64,000 nt of DNA, taken from Nocardia concava NBRC 100430 (GTDB lineage: Bacteria; Actinomycetota; Actinomycetes; Mycobacteriales; Mycobacteriaceae). Of the stretch, positions 40,814 through 49,329 are shown one piece after another (the first letter of the stretch is position 1; each line of letters opens with the position of its first letter). The notes under the pieces are model-generated. The model saw nothing but the letters and a program-made list of their open reading frames with translations, ran no database searches and had not been told where the DNA came from. The DNA lies in NCBI RefSeq assembly GCF_000308815.1, contig NZ_BAFX01000203.1:1-64000 (forward strand), given 5' to 3'. A program made the translations under genes and the position numbers.

Positions 40814-41833
40814 TCAGGACTCCCCGAGCGCGGCCAGACCCGCTTGCAGCAACGGTTCGACACCGTCGCCGAAGTGCTCGAAACCCGAACCGACGGTCTG
40901 CCCGTGGGTGAAGCGGAAGTAGATGCCCTCGCTGATCACCGCCAGCTTGAACGAGGCGAGCGCGATATAGAACCCGATCCCGGACAGGTCGCGGCCGGTG
41001 CGGTCCGAATAGCGTTCCCGCACTTCGGATTCGGACGGATATCCGGGCGCGAGGGCGACATCGCTGACACCGGTCAGGCCGACGTCGCTCATGCGCTGAT
41101 AGACCAGCAGCAGGCCGATATCGGTGAGCGGGTCGCCCAGGGTGGCCATCTCCCAGTCGATGACGGCCGCGACCTCGTCGGCGTCGTCGACGAGGACATT
41201 GTCGAGGCGGTAGTCGCCGTGCACGATGCCGGTGGCCGATTGCGCCGGAAGGTGTTCGGCCAGCAGCTCGTGCAGTTCGAGGGCGGCGGGCAGCTCACGG
41301 CTGTAGGAGGCGTCGAGCTGCTTCTTCCAGCGGCGGACCTGGCGTTCGAGGAAACCGTCGGGGCGGCCGAAGTCGCCCAGGCCGACCGCGACGGGGTCGA
41401 CGGTGTGCAGGGCCGCGAGGGTGTCGATGAGGCCGGTCGCGATGCGGTGGGTCCGATCGCTGCCCAGGGGCTTCAGCTCCGCGGCGGTGCGGTAGGGGGT
41501 GCCGAGGACGCGCTCCATGACATAGAAAGGCGCACCGATGATTTCGGGGTCCTCGCAGAGCGCGTAGGTAGCGGGCACGGGGACGTCGGTGTCGGCCAGG
41601 GCGGTGATGACGCGGTGTTCGCGGGCCATGTCGTGGGCGGTGGCGAGCACATGGCCCAGCGGGGGTCGGCGCACTATCCAGGACGCGGTGCCGTCGCTGA
41701 CCTCATAGGTCAGATTGGATTTCCCGCCCGCGATCAAGCGGCCGGTCAGCGGTCCGTTGACCAGGCCCGGCCGAGTCTCGGCCAGCCACAACGCAAGTCG
41801 TCCGAGGTCGAGGCCAGGTAGCTCGTCACTCAA
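40814..41833 (-). CDS. APH/ACAD10-like phosphotransferase
   Basis: 339 residues of the aminoglycoside-phosphotransferase/choline kinase fold: G-G-K-S-N-L-T-Y near 36-43 (nucleotide loop), G-I-V-H-G-D-Y-R-L-D-N near 205-215 (catalytic Asp) and V-I-D-W-E near 226 (metal Asp). In ACAD10/11 systems such a domain phosphorylates a 4-hydroxyacyl-CoA before dehydration. Antibiotic resistance is unlikely given the neighbours. TTG 41833 has GGGAG five bases upstream; longer frames lack this. Second gene of the SDR-kinase-dehydrogenase operon. Confidence 0.87.
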   Translation of the reverse strand: MSDELPGLDLGRLALWLAETRPGLVNGPLTGRLIAGGKSNLTYEVSDGTASWIVRRPPLGHVLATAHDMAREHRVITALADTDVPVPATYALCEDPEIIGAPFYVMERVLGTPYRTAAELKPLGSDRTHRIATGLIDTLAALHTVDPVAVGLGDFGRPDGFLERQVRRWKKQLDASYSRELPAALELHELLAEHLPAQSATGIVHGDYRLDNVLVDDADEVAAVIDWEMATLGDPLTDIGLLLVYQRMSDVGLTGVSDVALAPGYPSESEVRERYSDRTGRDLSGIGFYIALASFKLAVISEGIYFRFTHGQTVGSGFEHFGDGVEPLLQAGLAALGES

Positions 41834-41885
41834 TTCGTCTCCCGATATCTTCGTTGATACCCAGTGCTCTCGAGGTAACCGCGAC

Positions 41886-42710
41886 TCAGTGGCCGTCGGT
41901 CTGCTCGAGCAGGCGTGCCTGGTAGTGCCGCATGCCCGACAGCCAACGGTCGTAGTCGGCACCCTTGCGACGGTACATATCGAGCACCTCCGGATGGGGC
42001 AGGATCAGGAATCGCTCGTCATCGACGGCCGCCAGCACCAATTCGGCCACCGAATCCGGAGTGAGCACCGCGCCCGCCGACGTGACGGCCCGCGTCGCCG
42101 CCATGCCGAGCGCGTCCCCGGAGTTCTCGCCCGCCCGCAGCAGCGGGGTCTCCACGCCCATCGGGCACAGGCAGCTCACGCGAATCCCACGGTCGCCGTA
42201 GGTCACCGACAGCCATTCGGCGAATCCTACGGCCGCGTGCTTGGTGACCGAGTATGCGGCCGAACCGATCTGGGTGAGCAGGCCCGCCGCCGACGCGGTC
42301 CCGATGAAATAGCCCTCGCCACGCTCGAGCCAACCCGGGACCAGCAGCCGGGCCGCGCGAATGTGGGCACTGAGGTTCACATCGAGGATGGTCGCCCAGT
42401 CCTTGTCCTCCCCCAGCCCGACCGGCCCGATCACGCCTGCATTGGCGAAATACAGATCGACCGGACCGAATTCGGCTTCGCAGCGGGCGATGAGCGCCTC
42501 GATGCAGGCCGGATCGGAGACATTTCCCCCCACCGCGACGGCCGCACCCGGGAATTCCGCCTCGAGGCCCGCCACCACCGCGTCCGCCGCCGCGGCATCC
42601 AGATCGGCGACCACGACCCGCGCACCCGCACGCACCAGCCGCGCGGCCAGCGCGCCGCCGATGCCGCCACCGCCGCCGGTGACAATGGCGTTCCTGCCCG
42701 TGACCTGCAC
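41886..42710 (-). CDS. Short-chain dehydrogenase/reductase (SDR)
   Basis: 274 residues: T-G-G-G-G-G-I-G near 11-18, N-A-G near 88-90, active Ser in G-T-A-S-A-A-G and Y-S-V-T-K near 152-156. First gene of a minus-strand operon with a phosphotransferase-like and an acyl-CoA dehydrogenase gene, so oxidation of a hydroxyacyl intermediate is plausible. GTG 42710 with GGGAG six bases upstream. Divergent from the epoxide hydrolase across 150 bases. Confidence 0.9.
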   Translation of the reverse strand: MQVTGRNAIVTGGGGGIGGALAARLVRAGARVVVADLDAAAADAVVAGLEAEFPGAAVAVGGNVSDPACIEALIARCEAEFGPVDLYFANAGVIGPVGLGEDKDWATILDVNLSAHIRAARLLVPGWLERGEGYFIGTASAAGLLTQIGSAAYSVTKHAAVGFAEWLSVTYGDRGIRVSCLCPMGVETPLLRAGENSGDALGMAATRAVTSAGAVLTPDSVAELVLAAVDDERFLILPHPEVLDMYRRKGADYDRWLSGMRHYQARLLEQTDGH

Positions 42711-42860
42711 GTAGAGCTCCCTCCGGCCAATACCGGCAATCGATTTCGCCGCCTCGGGCTGGATCGGGTGGGCCGGTTGATGGAAATATGAAATCTACGT
42801 CGGATTCAAGTTGACGGTCGGTCCGGCGTCAACCGACAACGGTCGCGAGGTGAACAACCG

Positions 42861-43793
42861 GTGCAGACAGCACAACTGGTGGACGAGTGGAAGCGGCTGG
42901 GCAGCAGGCTCGTGCCGACCAATGGGATCGAGTTGAATGTCGTCGAGCACGGCGCGGGTGTGCCGGTGGTGTTCTGCCACGGCTTTCCGGAGCTCGGATT
43001 CTCCTGGCGGCATCAGGTTTTCGCGGTGGCCGAGGCGGGATACCGGACGTTGACACCGGATATGCGCGGGTACGGCGGCAGTTCGCGGCCGGAGGCGGTC
43101 GATCAGTACGACATGCTCACCATCTGTGACGACCTGGTCGGATTACTCGACGCCTACGGGCTCGAGGACGCGGTCTTCGTGGGCCACGACTGGGGTGCGT
43201 CGGTGGTGTGGCATCTGGCGCGCGAGCATCCGGAGCGGGTGCGGGCGGTGGCGGGGCTGAGCGTGCCCGCGACGCCGCGCTCGTCGGGGCCGCCGACGGC
43301 GATCATGCGGGCGCGGCTCGGCGAAGACTTCTACATGATCTGGTTCCAGGAACCGGGCGTGGCCGATCCGGTGCTGAACGCCGATGTGCGACGGATCCTG
43401 TTGCAAGACGGCGTCATGAGCGCGAAGTCCTTCCTGAACACGGGCGACCCGTTGCCGCCGTTGCCCGGGTGGGTCAGCGAGGCCGAATTCGAATACTACG
43501 TCGACGCTTTCACCGCGACCGGATTCACCGGCGGCCTCAACTACTACCGCAATCTGGATCGCACCTGGGAGCGCACCGCGCACCTCGAGGGCGTGAAGAT
43601 CGGCCAGCCGTCACTGTTCATCGCCGGATCCGCCGATCCGGTCATTCAATTCACGCCGCTGCACAAGATGTCGGCGCTGCTCAGCGACCTGCGCGCGACG
43701 GTCATCCTCGAGGGCGCGGGCCACTGGATTCAGCAGGAGCGGCCGGACGAGGTCAATACCGCACTGATCGACTTCCTGCGTGGACTGGATTGA
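42861..43793 (+). CDS. Epoxide hydrolase-type alpha/beta hydrolase
   Basis: 310 residues. The epoxide hydrolase marks are HGFPE near 41-45 (oxyanion H-G-x-P), nucleophile Asp in V-G-H-D-W-G near 108-113 and His in G-A-G-H-W near 284-288; tyrosines in the cap near 221 and 237 could open the epoxide. It would convert an epoxide to a diol in the cytoplasm. It ends exactly one base before the stop of the convergent TetR gene and is divergent from the SDR operon, so the three may form a lipid or xenobiotic pathway. Confidence 0.87.
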   Translation: MQTAQLVDEWKRLGSRLVPTNGIELNVVEHGAGVPVVFCHGFPELGFSWRHQVFAVAEAGYRTLTPDMRGYGGSSRPEAVDQYDMLTICDDLVGLLDAYGLEDAVFVGHDWGASVVWHLAREHPERVRAVAGLSVPATPRSSGPPTAIMRARLGEDFYMIWFQEPGVADPVLNADVRRILLQDGVMSAKSFLNTGDPLPPLPGWVSEAEFEYYVDAFTATGFTGGLNYYRNLDRTWERTAHLEGVKIGQPSLFIAGSADPVIQFTPLHKMSALLSDLRATVILEGAGHWIQQERPDEVNTALIDFLRGLD

Positions 43794-44420
43794 TCACTCG
43801 GATTTCAGCTGAATCGCATTGATCCAGAGCTCGGTGAGCGTGGTGACCAGCTTCTCGAACGGGATGCGCTGGTGCTGAACGAAAACCAGGTTCGCCATGC
43901 GGCTGACCATGCCGGAGAGCGCGTGCGCGGTGATCATGGGATCCAGCTCCGCGCTCGCCCGGCCGGAGTCCTGCAGGTCGCGGATCATGCGGGCATTGCG
44001 CTGCGCGAACGCCTTTCCGCGTTCCACCCGCAGGCGGCGGAAGTTCTCGTCGATGTGGGCGACCTGTTCGAACAGGGCCATCAGGCGGGCATTGCGCTTG
44101 TAGGACAACAGGTAATCGCGATTGGCGGCCTCGATGAGCGCGCGCGGATCGGTGATGCCGCTGCGCTCGCGCACATGCGGGTGCAGCATCTCCTCCGAGA
44201 CCTGCTCCACCAGCGCGGCGAAGATCTCTTCCTTGCTGTCGAAGTAGGTGTAGAACGAGCCCGAGGCCATGCCCGCGGTCTTGGAGATATCCGCGATCTT
44301 CGCGTCGAGGTAGCCGTCGCGTTCGAAGACCTCGCGGGCCGCGGCGATCAGGGCGCTGCGGGTCCGCTCACCCCGTTTGGTGCGTGGGGCACCACGGCGC
44401 GATTCGCTCTCCCCTGCCAT
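43794..44420 (-). CDS. TetR-family regulator
   Basis: About 208 residues with the usual N-terminal helix-turn-helix (TAGMASGSFYTYFDSKEEIF near 44-63) and a long helical C-terminal ligand domain. Related proteins regulate fatty acid or lipid genes, and this one lies beside the epoxide hydrolase and acyl-CoA dehydrogenase operon, possible targets. No clear ribosome site precedes ATG 44420; a TTG at 44435 would add five residues. Confidence 0.9.
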   Translation of the reverse strand: MAGESESRRGAPRTKRGERTRSALIAAAREVFERDGYLDAKIADISKTAGMASGSFYTYFDSKEEIFAALVEQVSEEMLHPHVRERSGITDPRALIEAANRDYLLSYKRNARLMALFEQVAHIDENFRRLRVERGKAFAQRNARMIRDLQDSGRASAELDPMITAHALSGMVSRMANLVFVQHQRIPFEKLVTTLTELWINAIQLKSE

Positions 44421-44516
44421 CGGTTCGGACGCCAACGCTGATCACTGCCTGTTCTTCGGTGGACAACTTGCCAGGCGGCCACCGTATCAATCCACGCGGC
44501 AAACGGCAGGCGACGG

Positions 44517-45083
44517 CTACCCACCCGTCGCCGCGATCCGCCGATCCAATACCGGCAGTACGAACTCGGCCCACCGAATGTTTTCCTGCTCGAGCGCGAT
44601 TCCGCGCAACAGGCTCAGATAAGGGCCGATCCGCTCCACCTCGGTCAGATAGGCCTGTTCACTGCGGCCATCGAGCAGCCGCCCGCGCAACCGCTCATAC
44701 CGGGCCAGCTTCGCCTTCGACCACTCCAGCTTGTCGGCGACCGCGGCGCGGATAGCCGGGGCATCCCCGGTATCCATGGCCTGAACCTTGACCATCATCT
44801 CGTCGCGAATGGCGGTCGGTTTAGCGGGCTCGGCAATGAACTCATGCAGCGCCGCCCGCCCAGCAGGCGTGATCGCATGCACGCGCTTGTTCGGTCGACG
44901 CTCCTGCTCCACCACCCGCGTCTCGATAAGCCCCTCCGCGGACATGCGCTCCAGCTCCTTGTACAGCTGCTGCGGGGTCGCGAGCCAGAAGTTCGCGACC
45001 GAGGCATCGAACCCCTTGGCCAGGTCGTACCCGGAGGCCTCGCCCTCCAACAGGGTGGCCAGAACCGCATTGCGAAGCGCCAT
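44517..45083 (-). CDS. PadR-family regulator
   Basis: 188 residues: a PadR winged helix (MALRNAVLATLLEGEASGYD at the start, PQQLYKELERMSAEGLI near 37-53) followed by a helical dimerisation domain as in PadR subfamily 1 (Vir_act_alpha_C). PadR repressors respond to phenolic acids or drugs. No obvious target gene is adjacent; the gene stands alone with a 150-base upstream gap (45084-45233) in which I see no convincing operator. Confidence 0.9.
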   Translation of the reverse strand: MALRNAVLATLLEGEASGYDLAKGFDASVANFWLATPQQLYKELERMSAEGLIETRVVEQERRPNKRVHAITPAGRAALHEFIAEPAKPTAIRDEMMVKVQAMDTGDAPAIRAAVADKLEWSKAKLARYERLRGRLLDGRSEQAYLTEVERIGPYLSLLRGIALEQENIRWAEFVLPVLDRRIAATGG

Positions 45084-45233
45084 CGGCCCAGGCTATCAGC
45101 GGCGCGGATTATTCAACTTCTTGTTCACTCTCCCGGCGACGGTCACCGAACAAGGGGCAGAACTGCGTAACTAATTGAATACAGCGCACCCGGCCGTCGC
45201 CGACCTGGCCGATACACCGGCCGACACGCGGAT

Positions 45234-45641
45234 GTGAAGGCCGTGGAGACTGGTGTCGTGGATGATGCCGAGCGGTTGATCGTGATCGACGCCGCCAATG
45301 TGGTCGGGTCGCGGCCGGATGGCTGGTGGCGGGATCGGGCCGGGGCCGCGCGGCGACTCCTCGCTCAGCTGGATGTCCTGCGCGATCGACTGCCCGCCAC
45401 CACCTCGGTGACCGTGGTGCTCGAGGGGGCCGCCAAGGCTGCGGCGGACGGTGACTACGAGCGGTTACGCCTGGTGCTGGCCGACGGCTCCGGTGACGAC
45501 GCCATCGTCGATGTGGTCGCGGAGGCCATCGCGAACCGACCGGTCACTGTGGTTACGGCCGACCGCGGATTGCGTTCCCGCGTCGAATCATTGGGCGCCA
45601 CCACCGTCGGCCCCACCTGGCTCCTGGAATCCCTCGCCTGA
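45234..45641 (+). CDS. PIN/NYN-type nuclease-like protein
   Basis: 135 residues. Acidic residues in V-I-D-A-A-N-V-V near 18-25, G-S-G-D-D-A-I-V-D near 85-93 and V-T-A-D-R-G near 107-112 match the metal-binding set of NYN/PIN (YacP-like) RNases. Similar actinobacterial proteins are often labelled NTP pyrophosphohydrolase without support. The start is uncertain: GTG 45234 and GTG 45243 are both in frame. Followed 99 bases later by the copper-type operon but probably separate. Confidence 0.72.
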   Translation: MKAVETGVVDDAERLIVIDAANVVGSRPDGWWRDRAGAARRLLAQLDVLRDRLPATTSVTVVLEGAAKAAADGDYERLRLVLADGSGDDAIVDVVAEAIANRPVTVVTADRGLRSRVESLGATTVGPTWLLESLA

Positions 45642-45740
45642 CCACGCTGATGGGCCACTCGGTGTTCGGTAGGGGTGGACCCTGACTCGGCATCCCCCGT
45701 GGGTGGGATTTCTCGCGGCGGGTTTTTGGGTAGTTTCGGA

Positions 45741-47228
45741 ATGGTGCAGCCGCCGTTGATCGTTCGCCTGCGCGGCGCATACCTGGTGGCGGGTGTGCTC
45801 GGCGCGCTCTTGCTGGGACTCGTCGTGATGACCGCTCCCGCCGCCCGGGCCGATGGCGCCGTCAGCGGGGGTGACCTCAGCGTGGCGCAGTCGCTGGGCG
45901 GGCGGGAGTTGACGGTGATCGTGCGGCGCAGTGAGCCAGGGCCGTTGCGGGTGGATGTGGTCACGCATACCGGGACCGCGGCGGGGACGCTGGCGCTGAC
46001 CGCCGTTCCGGTCGATCAGCATGCCGAGACTTCCTCGGGGGCCGTGGAACTCGGGAGTCAGCCGGGGGTGTATTCGGCGACCTTGCGGGTGGATCATTCC
46101 GGGCCGTGGGAATTGACGGTCTCCGATGGTGAGCGCACGGCGCGGATTCCGTTTCTGGTCGCGGCGCGGGTGGTGACGCCGTGGGAGCGGGCGGCCTACG
46201 GCGGATTCTTCGCCGCCGGGGTGCTGCTGCTGGTGGCGTTGGGGACCGCGGTGCTGTCGAAACGCGGGTGGCCGACGCTGATTCCGGTGGGTGCGTTGAT
46301 CGCGGCGCTGACCGTCGGGACGACGGGGGCGGTGTTGTCGGCGAGTGCGCCCCAGCCGCGGGCGGCGGGGAGCCTGCTCGATCCGACGTCGGGGAATATC
46401 GGGAATCCGTTCCCGGAGCGGGATCTGCCGCTGACCACGAATTACTCACGGCCGCCGGTGAATCTGACGGTGCGCACCGCGCGAGCGACGGGAACCACCA
46501 CGGAATTGCAGCTGTCGCTGACCGATTCGGCGACGGGGCGGCCGGTGGACGATCTGCTGGTCACCGATGACGCGCTGCTCCATCTGATGGTCGTTGGGCC
46601 GGGCGGCAGGTTCTGGCATCGACATCCCATCCGGATCGCCCCCGGGGAGTATCGGGTCGATCTGGGGCTCAGCGAATCCGGCGATTATGCCGTGGCCGCC
46701 GAGATCGCACGGCGCGGCGGCGGGGTGCAGCTGCTGCGGGGCTCGCTGCATATGGGTGGTGAAACCGCCTCCAGCCCAGTGGATCCCACGACCGGTGCGG
46801 CCGGCCCGGGCGCGCCTGCCGCCGGACCGGGAATCCCTGCGACCGGATCCGGCACGCTCACCGCCACCGAAGCCGTCGCGGGTGAACCGACCACGCTCAC
46901 CGCCGCCTATGGCGGAGCCGCCGACCTACAGCCCTGGCTGGGGATGCTCGGCCATCTCATCGCGGTCGGCCCGCTGCCGGACGGCGTTCCGACCGGCACC
47001 GCCGCGGCAACGGTCCCGATCTGGGCGCACGCGCACGCCATGACGGCGCTGCCCTCCGTCGGCGCGCAGCCGCCCGATGAGACCGTCGCCGCCTACGGCC
47101 CGAATGTGGCCTTCACCTTCACTTTTCCGCAGCCCGGCCGCTATCTGGTGTGGGCGCAAGCCGAACGGGGGTATTCCGTCATGACCCTGCCCGCCACCGT
47201 CGACGTGCGTGCGGGAGGCCCGCGATGA
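45741..47228 (+). CDS. Exported PmoB-like-architecture protein with His-x-His motifs
   Basis: 495 residues. Signal segment (about 10-37, A-R-A cleavage), an extracellular beta domain (40-145), two membrane helices (about 150-172 and 178-201), then two further beta repeats (240-345 and 375-490). The second part carries H281-L-M-V-V...F-W-H293-R-H295-P and H404-L-I-A-V...W-A-H430-A-H432-A-M, typical of periplasmic copper sites. Beta domain, two helices, beta domain is also the plan of PmoB in particulate methane monooxygenase; sequence homology is not proven. First gene of a four-gene operon; the next ATG overlaps its stop. I cannot assign a reaction. Confidence 0.72.
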   Translation: MVQPPLIVRLRGAYLVAGVLGALLLGLVVMTAPAARADGAVSGGDLSVAQSLGGRELTVIVRRSEPGPLRVDVVTHTGTAAGTLALTAVPVDQHAETSSGAVELGSQPGVYSATLRVDHSGPWELTVSDGERTARIPFLVAARVVTPWERAAYGGFFAAGVLLLVALGTAVLSKRGWPTLIPVGALIAALTVGTTGAVLSASAPQPRAAGSLLDPTSGNIGNPFPERDLPLTTNYSRPPVNLTVRTARATGTTTELQLSLTDSATGRPVDDLLVTDDALLHLMVVGPGGRFWHRHPIRIAPGEYRVDLGLSESGDYAVAAEIARRGGGVQLLRGSLHMGGETASSPVDPTTGAAGPGAPAAGPGIPATGSGTLTATEAVAGEPTTLTAAYGGAADLQPWLGMLGHLIAVGPLPDGVPTGTAAATVPIWAHAHAMTALPSVGAQPPDETVAAYGPNVAFTFTFPQPGRYLVWAQAERGYSVMTLPATVDVRAGGPR

Positions 47229-47626
47229 CCGCGCGGCGCGGCGTGCTGATCGCCACCGTCCTGCTCGTGGCCGCCCTGGCGACCTGGTGGCTGTGGCCCT
47301 CCGATGACTCGAAACCGGTGTCGCGCAGTGCCGCCGGGCCCTACCTGGTGGCGTTGCGGGTCGATTCCGCGCGTACCGGCGACAACACCGTGGACCTCGA
47401 CATCACCGATCAGCGCGGCGATTCCGCGACACCGGATCGGGTGTCGGTGGAGCCGGCCATGCCGCAGATGGGGCACGCACTGCCGCCGAGCACCGCCACC
47501 GCCGTCACCCCCGGCCACTATCGCGCGACGGTGAATCTCCCCATGCCGGGGCAGTGGGAGATCGCCGTGAAACTCTCCGGCGCACCGGGATCCGGTAGCG
47601 CCGTCTTCTCCGTCCAGGCCAACTGA
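47225..47626 (+). CDS. YtkA/FixH-like exported small protein
   Basis: 133 residues: one N-terminal membrane or signal segment (about 5-23) and a single beta domain. The motif P-A-M-P-Q-M-G-H near 79-86 and the end P-G-H-Y-R-A-T-V...P-G-Q-W-E-I-A-V are the YtkA/FixH pattern; its Met and His residues look like a Cu(I) or Cu(II) site facing outside. The ATG overlaps the stop of the upstream gene (ATGA). It is probably a copper carrier or structural subunit of the same complex, by inference. Confidence 0.75.
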   Translation: MTARRGVLIATVLLVAALATWWLWPSDDSKPVSRSAAGPYLVALRVDSARTGDNTVDLDITDQRGDSATPDRVSVEPAMPQMGHALPPSTATAVTPGHYRATVNLPMPGQWEIAVKLSGAPGSGSAVFSVQAN

Positions 47627-47641
47627 TTGCAGGAGCAGCAC

Positions 47642-48775
47642 ATGGACCTCACCGCCAACGGGCGCATAAAAGCCGCCGAGGCGAGCGCACCCGTCACCCT
47701 TCGCCCCTGGCTACCCGCGGCCATCCTGTTCGCGGCCAGCCTCACCTTCTCCATCGGTTCCACCTGGGATATCCAGTGGCACTCCGATGTCGGGCCCGAC
47801 ACCTTCTTCACACTGCCGCACCTGTTCATCTACGCGAGTGCGGCGGTGGCCGGATTCACCGGGCTGACGGTCATTCTCATCACCTCGGCGGCCGGGCGCG
47901 CCGGACGACGTGTGGACGGTGAACTGGGCGGGCCGGGCATCGGCGTGTTCGGGCGCACCTTCACCGCGCCGCTCGGGTACATGGTGGCGGCGCTGGGCGC
48001 GGCCTCGTTCCTGCTGTACGGACTGTGGGATCTGTGGTGGCACAGCCTCTATGGCTTCGATGCCGTCATCGATTCGCCGCCGCACATCGGATTGTTCCTG
48101 TCCAGCACGGTGATCTCGGTGGGCACGGTGATCGTGTTCGCGGCGGCCCGCTCCCATACCTGGGGACGCATCGGGGCGCTGCTCTCGCTCGCGCATCTGG
48201 CGACCAGCTCCACCGTGACCGCGCTGGCGGTGCAGCGGCTCAGCGCCGGGACCATTCGCTGGACGGTGGCGGTCACCGCGTTCATGGTGATCCTGCTGCT
48301 GATCGCGGGCGCGGGCTTCATCCGCTGGGGCGCGACCATCACCGCCGTCGCCGCCTCCGCCACCCAGGCCGTGTTCTGGTGGTTCGCGCCGTGGGCGGCG
48401 CGCGCCTACGCCGATTTCGTGGGATTGCCGATGCGAGAACACATTCGCGGCATCCCCGTCACCCCTGCTTTGATCCCGTTCTGCGTGATCCTGGTCGGCC
48501 TGGTGATCGACGTCCTGATGCGCTGGACCTCCCCCGATCCGACGCGCACCGCCCGCCTGGTCCCCACCCTGGTCGGCGCCCTCGGCGGCGCGATCATCGG
48601 CGGCCTCAATCCCGTTCAGGTCGTGCTGATCTATGACGCCCACTACCCGCGCGGCGAGGTCATCGTCGCCACGACCGTCGCCGCCGCCGTCCTCGGCGCG
48701 CTGGGCGGCTTCCTCGGCTGGCGCTTCGGCACCATGCTCCGCCTGACCGCTCCGAGCCAGGAGACTCTCGCATGA
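47642..48775 (+). CDS. Polytopic membrane protein with two PmoC-type CuC motifs
   Basis: 377 residues with about ten membrane helices. Between helices 1 and 2 the sequence D43-x2-W46-H47-x5-D53-T-x-F-T-x2-H60 has exactly the spacing and key residues of the CuC site of PmoC/AmoC (Asp156, His160 and His173 in Methylococcus). Between helices 3 and 4 a second copy reads D130-x2-W-H134-x5-D140...P-P-H148, one residue longer. The helix-motif-helix placement is also that of PmoC. The protein is longer than PmoC (about 260) and no PmoA-like gene is present. AGGAG precedes ATG 47642. Function is unknown; a membrane copper site is likely. Confidence 0.72.
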   Translation: MDLTANGRIKAAEASAPVTLRPWLPAAILFAASLTFSIGSTWDIQWHSDVGPDTFFTLPHLFIYASAAVAGFTGLTVILITSAAGRAGRRVDGELGGPGIGVFGRTFTAPLGYMVAALGAASFLLYGLWDLWWHSLYGFDAVIDSPPHIGLFLSSTVISVGTVIVFAAARSHTWGRIGALLSLAHLATSSTVTALAVQRLSAGTIRWTVAVTAFMVILLLIAGAGFIRWGATITAVAASATQAVFWWFAPWAARAYADFVGLPMREHIRGIPVTPALIPFCVILVGLVIDVLMRWTSPDPTRTARLVPTLVGALGGAIIGGLNPVQVVLIYDAHYPRGEVIVATTVAAAVLGALGGFLGWRFGTMLRLTAPSQETLA

Positions 48776-49329
48776 TCAAGCGCCTGTTCGCCGCCGTCGC
48801 AACGCTGCTCGCGGTGTTCGCTGTCTCGATGGCCGCCGCCGGTCCGGCCTCGGCCTACGAGCCGGTCAATATCGTCCACACCGAACGCGTCCAGGCGGGA
48901 CCGTATTCGCTGACCGTCGGTTTCAGCCAATGGCCTTTGCGGGCGATGCAATCCCTGGATTTCACCTTCATCCCGGATGGCGGTATCGCCGACAAGTCCG
49001 GCACCCTCACCGAGGTTCAGCCCAACGGCAAGACCCGCCGCATCGAGCCCCTGTCCCGCCACCCGCGCAAACGCGAGGACTGGGGCCTGGACGTCCGGTC
49101 CCTCGACCAGCAGGGAGCCTGGACCTTCCGCTTCGCGATCGACGGCCCCCAAGGCCCGGGCAAAGGCGAGCTCACCAACCTCACGGTCCTCGAACAGCCC
49201 GGTCCCCCAATGGGTTTGAGCTGGGCGATCAGCACCGTTCCGCTGATCGGCCTGATCGTCTTCCTGGCGTACGCCTGGCGACGCACCCGCCGCCAGGCAG
49301 CGGTTGCCCCTATCCCCCAGCCCGTATAG
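48772..49329 (+). CDS. Exported single-helix-anchored protein of the copper-type operon
   Basis: 185 residues: signal peptide (1-29, A-S-A cleavage), an extracellular beta domain (30-150) starting Y-E-P-V-N-I-V-H-T-E-R-V, and a C-terminal membrane helix (about 150-172) with a basic tail. The plan resembles PmoD-type accessory proteins of CuMMO operons, but no shared copper motif is visible (no Cys, few Met/His). The ATG overlaps the preceding stop (ATGA). Its last 20 bases overlap the 3' end of the convergent DprE1-like gene. I do not recognise the family with certainty. Confidence 0.72.
   Translation: MIKRLFAAVATLLAVFAVSMAAAGPASAYEPVNIVHTERVQAGPYSLTVGFSQWPLRAMQSLDFTFIPDGGIADKSGTLTEVQPNGKTRRIEPLSRHPRKREDWGLDVRSLDQQGAWTFRFAIDGPQGPGKGELTNLTVLEQPGPPMGLSWAISTVPLIGLIVFLAYAWRRTRRQAAVAPIPQPV

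Noticed and set aside
40814..41833. Aminoglycoside resistance phosphotransferase
   Set aside because: The neighbours are an acyl-CoA dehydrogenase and an SDR, the usual setting of ACAD10/11-like metabolic kinases.
40791..42809. Shared 9-mer CGGATTCAA before the acyl-CoA dehydrogenase (40791-40799) and in the SDR/epoxide hydrolase gap (42801-42809)
   Set aside because: A 9-base match between two gaps of this size has roughly a one in ten chance, and the flanking bases do not form a common palindrome.
47642..48775. CopD-type copper transporter
   Set aside because: No CopD signature; the Asp-Trp-His...His units fit PmoC/AmoC far better in spacing and position.
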